DNA from: Variibacter gotjawalensis
Lineage (GTDB): Bacteria > Pseudomonadota > Alphaproteobacteria > Rhizobiales > Xanthobacteraceae
Assembly (NCBI RefSeq): GCF_002355335.1
Contig: NZ_AP014946.1
Span: forward strand, 2,247,501 to 2,311,500
DNA: 64,000 nt
Reading direction: 5' to 3'
Shown here: positions 42,076 to 50,300 of the stretch, in pieces
How the letters are laid out: the number at the start of each line of letters is the position of its first letter
Position numbering within the stretch: the first letter of the stretch is position 1
Position numbers and translations under genes: made by a program
Notes under the pieces: generated by a model
The model's database searches: none
The model's input: only the letters and a program-made list of their open reading frames with translations
What the model was told of the DNA's origin: nothing

Positions 42076-44034
42076 ATGATGCGTCGATTTTTCTTTGTAG
42101 TGGCGGCTTTGAGCGCCGTGGTCGTCTCAGGCGCGGCTTCGGCGCAAACCGCGGCGAACAGTGGCGCGATTACGTGGGAGGTCAAAAGCCGCTTTCGGCT
42201 CTTCCGCGACGAGAGCGATTTCGTACGTCTCGCCGCTGCACATCGCGGTGGCTCAATCCTCGATGCCGAGCGCCGTCTTGCCGCCGCAACCGGTGGTCGC
42301 GGATGGGCGCGTCTTCTCCTCAATCGTCTCTGTGTCGATGCCGCCGGCGTGACGACGCGCACCTGCGATCGTGATGGCGTGCGCGAACCATATCTGGTCC
42401 CGTCCGATCATCGCGTCGGCGTAAAATTTTCCGGCGCTCCGCAGGGCGCGACGTGCATTTGGTCGTTCGAGCAGGTCGAACGCGAGACGCAACGCGTCGA
42501 GAAGCCGTGCAGCGAAGAAGCGCAAGTGCGTGTCGCCTATGGCGCGCCGGCCTTCGCGACCGTCGATGCAACGCGTGCTGACGGCACCGCGCAGCGCGCA
42601 CAAGCCGAAATTCTCGTCCGCGATCTGCTCATTGCCGGCCTCGGCGACTCGATCGCGTCAGGCGAGGGCAATCCAGATCGCCCGATCGCGCTCGATGATA
42701 CCGGCTTCTGCTTCCGCCGTGCCTTCAGCACGACGGGCGGCGAATACTATCGGCCGAGCCGCTCTGGCTTTAAAGGCAATCGCACGTGCGAAACGACGCC
42801 CGGCAGTCCCGCATCGGCTACATCCGCGAACGAGTGGTTCCGCATGGGCGCCGGTTGGATGAGCAACGCCTGCCATCGCTCCCTTTACAGCTACCAGCTG
42901 CGCGCCGCGCTCGCGCTTGCAATCGAAAACCAGCATGTCTCGGTGACCTTCGTGCCGCTCGCCTGCACGGGCGCGGAAATCGAGAAGGGCTTGTTTGCGT
43001 CGCGCCGGTCGCGTGAGGCGACGTGCCGCGGCGGCTCCTGTCCGACGACAGTGCCGGCTCAAGTGCCGCAAGCGGCCGCCGCGCTCGAAGCCGCGCGCAA
43101 GCTGGTGCCGGGCCGCAACTTTGATCTCATTTTCCTGACCGTCGGCGCCAACGACATCTATTTCTCGGAGCTCGTTGCCAACGTGATGGTCGAGTCGACG
43201 CGCGAGCGCGCGCTGCTGGAGAGCGGCGGTTCGATCGCATCGCTCGACGAATCCCGCGCCGTGCTCACGCGCCAGCTTCCGTCCGCCTTCGCCAAGCTCC
43301 GCGCAGCGCTGAAGCCGATGGTCGGCGGCCGCATGGATCGCGTGGTCTACACATCCTACGCCAACCCGGCGCTCGATCGCGGCGGTGTGCCGTGCGGCGG
43401 CGGCCGCGCCGGCGTCGACATCCACCCGTCGTTCAACATCAACGGCGATCTACTGCGGCAAACCTCGGCCTATGTTGAGCGCGAGTTTCTGCCGCGCATC
43501 AAGGCGCTCGCGACCTGCCAGGGCGGCACGCTCTGCCGCGACGAGAGCGATCGCATGACGTTCGTGGACTCGCACCAGGACTTGTTCCGCGATCGTGGCT
43601 TCTGCGCGCGCTCCGAGCAGGATCCGGATTTTGACCGCGCATGCTTCCGCGCGCAGGGAAATTCGTTCCACGAAAGTCTGCGCGAGGGCATCGAGAGTCC
43701 ACTGACCTGTAACGCCAGTGCACGCGACTTCCGCCCGTATGCGAGCCGCGCGCGCTGGATCCGCACTGCGAACGACAGCTACTTTGCCGCGATGACATTC
43801 CCGGACGGCTTCCCGTCGACGATGCAGCCGGCCGATATTCATGATGCGTTGTGGGGTGTGCTGAGCGCGGTCTACGGCGGAGCGATCCATCCGACGGCCG
43901 AAGGTCATGCCGCGATGGCCGATGCGGCGCTCACGATGGCCCGCGACGTGCTGATCGAGAACGGCTCGATGCCCGCGGGCGACATCCAGCGTTCCGCGCT
44001 GCCGCTGCCTGAGGGATCACCCGCGCGGGAGTAG
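42076..44034 (+). CDS. Large secreted SGNH/GDSL-type hydrolase
   Basis: This 652-residue exported protein has a signal peptide (MMRRFFFVVAALSAVVVSG, ending ASA-Q). An N-terminal beta-rich domain of about 160 residues with paired cysteines comes first. The SGNH domain has block I GLGDSIASGEGN (nucleophile S192), VGANDIYF (N359) and GGAIHPTAEGH (H605). Between blocks III and V lies a long insertion with further cysteines. SGNH enzymes of this kind deacetylate or de-esterify extracellular polysaccharides or lipids; the substrate is unknown. AGGA precedes the ATG. It ends 6 bases from the convergent FNR gene. Confidence 0.82.
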   Translation: MMRRFFFVVAALSAVVVSGAASAQTAANSGAITWEVKSRFRLFRDESDFVRLAAAHRGGSILDAERRLAAATGGRGWARLLLNRLCVDAAGVTTRTCDRDGVREPYLVPSDHRVGVKFSGAPQGATCIWSFEQVERETQRVEKPCSEEAQVRVAYGAPAFATVDATRADGTAQRAQAEILVRDLLIAGLGDSIASGEGNPDRPIALDDTGFCFRRAFSTTGGEYYRPSRSGFKGNRTCETTPGSPASATSANEWFRMGAGWMSNACHRSLYSYQLRAALALAIENQHVSVTFVPLACTGAEIEKGLFASRRSREATCRGGSCPTTVPAQVPQAAAALEAARKLVPGRNFDLIFLTVGANDIYFSELVANVMVESTRERALLESGGSIASLDESRAVLTRQLPSAFAKLRAALKPMVGGRMDRVVYTSYANPALDRGGVPCGGGRAGVDIHPSFNINGDLLRQTSAYVEREFLPRIKALATCQGGTLCRDESDRMTFVDSHQDLFRDRGFCARSEQDPDFDRACFRAQGNSFHESLREGIESPLTCNASARDFRPYASRARWIRTANDSYFAAMTFPDGFPSTMQPADIHDALWGVLSAVYGGAIHPTAEGHAAMADAALTMARDVLIENGSMPAGDIQRSALPLPEGSPARE

Positions 44035-44040
44035 GGCGTT

Positions 44041-45105
<1,065 letters not shown>

Positions 45106-45213
45106 TCATTGTTTGCACGAGCCAGTGCGGCCTGCAAACGATCCTCGCGTCGCTTCGAAAGCTTGATTCCGTGTGGGCCTTCGCGTCTAAGGGCGGCCAA
45201 GAGGTGACGAGAC

Positions 45214-45663
45214 GTGAACGATACCACCGTAAAGCCGGCGCGCACTTTGCCGCGCCCTGACGATTTTCCCTTCCGCGTAACCGAGACGATCCGCTTCCGC
45301 GACCTCGACCGCAACGGCCACGTCAACAACGCGGTCTTCGCGACGTATTTCGAGACCGGCCGCGTTTTCTTCATCCGCAGCGTTTACGGCGAGCGTCAGT
45401 TCGCCGACGGCGGCTTCGTCGTCGCGCGGCTCGAGCTGAACTACTTGAAGGAAATTCTCTGGCCCGGTCAGGTCGAGATATGTACCGGCGTCGAACGTAT
45501 CGGAACGAGTTCGGTGACTTACGCGCAGGCGCTCTTCGTTAACGGCGAATGCGCCGCGAACGGCAAGACGACGATCGTGCGGATCAACAAGGCGACGAAG
45601 ACTTCGACGCCGTTGCCGGAAGAGATCGTTGGATTGTTGAAGCAGCAGATGATGCGCGCTTAG
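45214..45663 (+). CDS. Acyl-CoA thioesterase (4HBT hotdog family)
   Basis: This 149-residue hotdog-fold protein has the YbgC/FadM-type active-site segment RFRDLDRNGHVNNAVFATYFE (Asp then GHVNN), written here as DLDRNGHVNN and YFETGR. The start is GTG at 45214, with GAGG about 11 bases upstream. It hydrolyses acyl-CoA thioesters, with unknown chain length. It is inserted between, and divergent from, the FNR gene and convergent with the ferredoxin gene. Confidence 0.87.
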   Translation: MNDTTVKPARTLPRPDDFPFRVTETIRFRDLDRNGHVNNAVFATYFETGRVFFIRSVYGERQFADGGFVVARLELNYLKEILWPGQVEICTGVERIGTSSVTYAQALFVNGECAANGKTTIVRINKATKTSTPLPEEIVGLLKQQMMRA

Positions 45664-45680
45664 CGCCAGAACCAATCTAC

Positions 45681-45775
45681 CTCGTCATGGCCCGCTTCAT
45701 GCGGGCCATCCACGTCTTGCTTTCTTAAAATAGTGAAGTCGTGGACGGCCCGGACAAGCCGGGCCATGACGAAAC
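45681..45775. repeat. Intergenic palindromic repeat pair (ATGGCCCGC type)
   Basis: Two hairpins lie side by side. ATGGCCCGC-ttcat-GCGGGCCAT (45687-45709) is the same core as 4588-4610. GGCCCGG-acaag-CCGGGCC follows at 45747-45765, as in 13627-13650. The outer sequences GTCATGG and CCATGAC also pair, giving one larger inverted repeat between the convergent thioesterase and ferredoxin genes. Confidence 0.75.
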
Positions 45776-45797
45776 AATGAGAGTATGCGCTTGACGC

Positions 45798-46118
45798 CTA
45801 CGCCTGACGTTCCGGCGTATGCACGACGAGGCCGTCGAGTTCACCCGTCACTTTGATCTGGCACGAGAGCCGCGAGTTCGGCTTCACGTCGAAGCCGAAA
45901 TCCAGCATGTCCTCTTCCATCGGCGAGGGACCGCCGACTTTCTCCTGCCAGGCTTCGTCGATGTAGACGTGGCAGGTCGCGCACGCGCAGGCGCCGCCGC
46001 ATTCCGCTTCGATGCCCGGGATCGAATTCTTGATCGCGGCTTCCATCACGGTCGAGCCATCTTCGGCGTCGACGATACGCGGTGTACCGCCGGAATCGAT
46101 GTACGTCAGTTTAGGCAT
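45798..46118 (-). CDS. [2Fe-2S] ferredoxin (adrenodoxin type)
   Basis: This 106-residue electron carrier has cluster ligands C40, C46 and C49 in CGGACACATC and the fourth, C86, in RLSCQI. This is the C-x5-C-x2-C-x36-C spacing of vertebrate/bacterial adrenodoxin-like ferredoxins. [15 protein letters not shown] is typical of the group serving P450s, monooxygenases or Fe-S assembly. It is the likely partner of the FNR encoded nearby on the same strand. Confidence 0.92.
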   Translation of the reverse strand: MPKLTYIDSGGTPRIVDAEDGSTVMEAAIKNSIPGIEAECGGACACATCHVYIDEAWQEKVGGPSPMEEDMLDFGFDVKPNSRLSCQIKVTGELDGLVVHTPERQA

Positions 46119-46179
46119 TGGGGCCGATCATCACGATTACACGCGCACTCGTATAGCGATTGCGAAGAGCGCGTACTAG

Positions 46180-46228
46180 AGCATTTCCAGTCTGTGTGGA
46201 AACCGGATTCACTGACCCTGGAAAAGCG
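46180..46228. repeat. Dispersed repeat (AGCATT-CCGGATTCAC type), copy 2
   Basis: A diverged copy of the element at 34846-34890: AGCATTTCCAG then GTGTGGAAACCGGATTCAC and CTGGAAAAGCG, where CCAG and CTGG ends are complementary. It lies in the gap between ferredoxin and HPt genes. Confidence 0.55.
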
Positions 46229-46229
46229 A

Positions 46230-46253
46230 AAGCCACGCTGCGCAGCGTGGCTT
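46230..46253 (-). terminator. Terminator of the HPt gene
   Basis: Perfect 11-base arms AAGCCACGCTG and CAGCGTGGCTT are separated by two bases. On the minus strand it is followed by TTCGCTTTTCC, 27 bases after the HPt stop. The T-run is interrupted, so strength is moderate. Confidence 0.65.
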
Positions 46254-46279
46254 CAATTTCCCCAACACGTGCACGCTAT

Positions 46280-46648
46280 CTAGTGCGCGCGGAGCAGCTC
46301 TTCGATGTAGCCGGAGGCTTCGGTTACGGCGCTGCGGAGTTTTGCAACTCCGGCATCGGATTTGCCGGCCTTCGCGCCTTGCTCGAGCACAGTCGCGGCA
46401 TCGGCCACGGCCCATGCGCCGACACCGGCGCCGGAACCCTTCAGCGTATGAGCCAGCTGCGCGAGTGTGTCCGCGTCGGCTTTCGCGAGCTTCGCGACGA
46501 TTTGCGAGGACTGCCGCAGAAACAACTGCAGCACTTCGCGTTCCAGCGCGCGATCGCCGAATGTCATTCGCGACAGGTGTACGAGGTCGATCGGGCGGCC
46601 ATTCGCAGGTTTGGCCGAATGCTCGCGGGTCGGCAGAGCCAGTTCCAT
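46280..46648 (-). CDS. HPt (histidine phosphotransfer) domain protein
   Basis: This 122-residue four-helix protein has the phosphotransfer motif LAHTLKGSGAGVGA, with phospho-accepting histidine H67. A helical C-terminus rich in Ala and Lys follows. It consists of the HPt domain alone with no kinase or receiver, so it would relay phosphate between other proteins. The ATG at 46648 has GAGAGAC upstream. A CtrA-like box lies about 120 bases upstream, and the GPR-like polar growth gene is the nearest large neighbour, hinting at a cell-cycle phosphorelay (inference). Confidence 0.87.
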   Translation of the reverse strand: MELALPTREHSAKPANGRPIDLVHLSRMTFGDRALEREVLQLFLRQSSQIVAKLAKADADTLAQLAHTLKGSGAGVGAWAVADAATVLEQGAKAGKSDAGVAKLRSAVTEASGYIEELLRAH

Positions 46649-46767
46649 TGTCTTGTCTCTCAAAATTCTTACGTCAACGCTTGCGGGATATATGAGCCGC
46701 TTCAGGCAAAAATTGCGCTAAACCTTGGCAGCTCGGTGCTTGTATTCAAACAAAGCGGCCGCGCTAG

Positions 46768-46783
46768 TTAACAAGGCGTTAAC
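46768..46783. promoter_or_regulatory. Candidate CtrA-binding box (TTAA-N7-TTAAC)
   Basis: TTAA (46768-46771), seven bases, then TTAAC (46779-46783): an exact match to the full CtrA consensus known in alphaproteobacteria. The sequence is built from two GTTAAC palindromes, so it reads as a site on both strands. It is 120 bases before the HPt ATG on the minus strand and within 5 bases of the 3' end of the broken gene next door. Confidence 0.6.
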
Positions 46784-46787
46784 ACCG

Positions 46788-47081
46788 TCACTTCTTAACA
46801 GTGGGTGGCAAATCGGCACCAACTATATGGTATCCGGAAACCGTGAGCCGGCAAACGAGCCATTCCGGCTTCATCGGATTGGTGAATCAAGGCTCGCACC
46901 AGCCGCGCGCGACGCATGACTTCACGGTCTGCGCCGGGATCGCCTGGCCTTCCGAATCGAATAGGGGCAATTTCCCGCCGGGCTGGCTAAGCCCTCGTTC
47001 CAAATAGCGTTTTTGCGCTTCGCTCGGCTTGTCGTGTGAAGCTTCAAAAGAACTTTCCGACTTGGCAAAAGATTGGTTCAT
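46788..47081 (-). pseudogene. Small conserved-looking gene interrupted by in-frame TGA
   Basis: From ATG 47081 the frame reads through KRYLERGLSQPGGKLP and ends ARGWCEP at TGA (46887-46889). In the same frame it continues for 32 more sense codons beginning FTNPMKPEWLVCRLT, to a second TGA at 46788-46790. The continuation has a clear protein-like composition, and I recall rhizobial homologs with Trp between CEP and the NPxKPxW block. The TGA therefore looks like a TGG-to-TGA change. It could be a recent nonsense mutation, a sequencing error or, less likely, readthrough. Total intended product would be about 97 residues; function unknown. Confidence 0.7.
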
Positions 47082-47119
47082 TTTCGAACATCCATCGGCG
47101 GCTTCGCGGCCGAACAGCG

Positions 47120-47145
47120 TTAACGATGATTTAAGACGCGTTAAC
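47120..47145. promoter_or_regulatory. Candidate CtrA-binding box upstream of the GPR-like gene
   Basis: TTAA (47120-47123), seven bases, TTAA (47131-47134), then a third TTAAC (47141-47145) spaced 10 bases on. The first half-site reads TTAACGAT, close to TTAACCAT. It lies about 200 bases before the GPR-like start codon and about 40 bases before the start of the divergent broken gene, so it could control either or both. Confidence 0.55.
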
Positions 47146-47284
47146 TTCTCCCATTTCCTTCGGCCCGCCGCCCGCATAGGATACTTTCTGCATGGCACGG
47201 CGGCTCTAGGACAACTGCAGGTTCTAAAGCCACCGCGGGGGGTAGGTTCGGCGCGTCATCGGCGGCGAAAACGCGCGATGAATG

Positions 47285-47337
47285 TGCCTCACGCAACGCC
47301 ATGCGGCGATTGTCGCCGAGTGTATCAGCGTGAGGCA
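47285..47337 (+). promoter_or_regulatory. 5' leader hairpin enclosing the RBS of the GPR-like gene
   Basis: A perfect 10-base stem, TGCCTCACGC (47285-47294) with GCGTGAGGCA (47328-47337), surrounds an inner hairpin, GGCGA-ttg-TCGCC (47305-47317). The GAGG at 47332-47335, the best Shine-Dalgarno for the ATG at 47346 (10-base spacing), is inside the outer stem and would be masked when folded. Confidence 0.6.
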
Positions 47338-47345
47338 ACGGGCAA

Positions 47346-50300
47346 ATGGCCAATAACCCGACGAAGTTGAAAGACCCGACGGAAGCGGCACTCTCCGCGA
47401 TCCAGGATGCTCTCGATTTACGCGACGGGAAGGGCGCTGATGCGCCTGCCGAACCTGCGCCGGTCGCAGTCTCTCCGCATCCGAGCGCTGCGCCACCAGT
47501 TGAACATCCGGGCGACATCAAACGCACATCGGACGTTGCGCCTCCGCGCCGCGCCGCCGCCAACGACGACCGACAATCCGTAGGTGCGATTTTGCAAGCG
47601 CTGCAGGAAAAGCCCTCGCGGCGTCCATTCGTTCTCGCCGCCATCGCGTCACTCGCATGGGTTGCATTCGGGGGATACGTCAGTTGGAGCAGCGGCATCA
47701 CGGCGAACACGCCGATGCTGCTCGTCGCCGGCGCAGCGATTTTGCTGCCCGTCCTGATGTTCTTCGCCATCGCTTACATGATCATCCGCGCTTACGAGCT
47801 GCGCATCGCATCGCGCTCGATGACGCAGGTCGCATTGCGTCTCGCCGAGCCGGAAACACTCGCCGGCGAGTCCATCAATAACATCGGCCAGGCCGTGCGC
47901 CGCGAAGTCACCGCGATGAGCGATGGCGTCGAACGCGCGCTCTCGCGAGCCAGCGAACTCGAATCGCTGGTGCATAAGGAAGTCGGCGCGCTCGAGCGTT
48001 CTTACAACGACAACGAGACCCGCATTCGCGGCCTCATCGAAGATCTCTCCAGCCAGCGCGCCGCATTGGCAGGGCAGGCAGATCAGATCCGCTCCGCCAT
48101 CGGCAGCGTGCAGATGAGCCTCGCGCAGGAGCTCGGCTCGGTCAGCGAACAGGTCTCGACCAGCGTCAACGAAGCCGCGCAGCGCATCACGCGCTCGCTC
48201 GCCGAGAAGGGCGAAAGCATCACGACGGTGCTCGGCCGCGCCGGCGACTCGATGATCGACGCTATCGGCGATCGTGGCGCCGACCTTCTCGACCAGCTCA
48301 ACCGCACCAGCGACGAAGTCAGCCGCACGCTCGATGCGGCGAATTCGCGTCTCGTCGCCGCACTGAACTTCAAGACCGACGAACTCACCGACCGCATTGT
48401 CGATATCTCGGGTGAACTCTCGCAGACACTCTCGGCGCGCCTCGATCGCATCGCGGACGGTCTGCAGGAGAAGACGACGGGTCTCGCCGACACGCTGGTC
48501 AAGCGCACCGAAACCGCCGGCACCGACCTCACGCGCCTCACCAACGAACTCACGTCCGGCCTCGGCAAGCGCTCCGAAGAGGTTGTCGCCAAGCTCATCG
48601 AGACCGGCAGCCAGATGGCGGAGACGCTCGTCACGCGCGGCGACGAGGTCAACCAGACGATCCGTTCGAGCGGCGACTCGCTCGCGCTCGACCTGTCGCT
48701 GCGCGGCAGCGATCTCGTCAACAAGCTGGAAGAAGCCGGCAACCGCATCACCGACACGATCGTCATCCGCAGCAACCAGACGACCGAGACCTTCGAGCGT
48801 AAGGCCGACGAAGTCGCCTCGCTCATCTCGGCGCGCTCGAACACGATCCAGGAGACGATGGCGCAGCGCCTCGCTGCGTTCGAAGACGTCGTCACCCGCG
48901 AGGGCACCGCATTGGCCGACCGTCTCGGCCACGACGCCGGCAATCTCGGCGAGCGCATCTCGCGCACGCTCGGCGAACTCGATCACACGATCACGGGACG
49001 CGGCAGCGAACTCATCGATCGCATCAGCCAGCGCTCGGTCGAGTATCACGAAGCCGTCCGCAACAACGTCGACATCTTCGAGAACCGCACGGCGGCACGC
49101 CTCACCGAGGCGACGATCGCGGTGCACGATAGCCTTTCGGGTTTCGAGAGCCGCAGCCAAGAGCGCCTTGCCAACATCACGTCAGTGCTCGCCGCCAACC
49201 TCGACGCTTTCGATACGCGCGCCGACGAGCGCCTCACGCAGGTGAGTGGTGTCATGAGCGCCAACCTCGGTTCGTTCGAGCAGCGCGCCGAAGCGCGCGC
49301 GGCCGAGATCGCCGCCGCGATGAAGGAAAACCTCGATCACTTCGAGCGGAACTCCGCTTCGCACATGGACCGCATCGCCGACGTGATGCGCGAGCATGGC
49401 GCGGACCTCGCGCAGAACCTTGATGGCCGTGTCCTTCAGGTCGAATCCACGCTCGACGGACGCACCCGTGCGCTCGACGACCTGCTGCAGACGCGCGTTG
49501 CCGAGATCGGCCGCACGCTGATCGAGCGCAGCGACAACATGGTCGGCTCGCTCGAAGAGCGCGTCGGCGCCGTTGCCAACGCGATCGAGCAGCACGGCTC
49601 GCGCTTGGTCGGTCAAATCGAGCACCGCGCAATCGAAGTCGACAAAGCCTTCAACAATCGCGCGGTCGAACTCTCGACCGGGCTCGACAGCCGCATCACG
49701 CGCTTCCAAGAGCTTCTCGTCGATCGCGTCGAGATCGTCTCGAGCCAGATCGAGGCGCGCGGCGCTGCCGCCGCCAACGTCATCGCGGGCCGCGTCGATC
49801 AGCTCAACCAGGCCGTCAAAACGTCGACCGGCGAAGCCGAACGCGCTTTGACGACCGTGACAGCATCGAGCGCCGACCTCATCCGCACCAGCGCGCAGGA
49901 AGCGCAGCGCACGCTCGTGTCGCTCTCGTCATCGACCGCCGAAGCGATCCGCTCCGGCGCGCAGGAAGCTGCGCGCACCCTCGAAGGCACGGCCGCGCAG
50001 AGCGTTGCCGGCATTCGCGGCGCGACCGTCGATGCAGGCCGCTCGATCGAAGTCTTGGCTGCGACAACGGCCGATGTCATGCGCACCGGCACCCGCGACG
50101 CCGAATCCGCGCTCGACGCTGCGATCCGCGCGGCTGCCGAGCAGATTCGCGGCGAAGCCGCCAACGCCGAGCGCGTGCTCGCCGCCGCCGCGACGCAGAC
50201 GACCGACGCCCTCGGCGCCAGCGCCGAAGCCGCCGAGCATCGCGTCCACGCGCTGACTGCCAATCTCACCGAGGCTTTGCGCCTCGGCACGACCGACACC

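Noticed and set aside
47029-47370. A 113-codon plus-strand frame overlapping the start of the GPR-like gene
   Set aside because: It covers the CtrA-like box and leader hairpin, has no RBS and no protein-like pattern.
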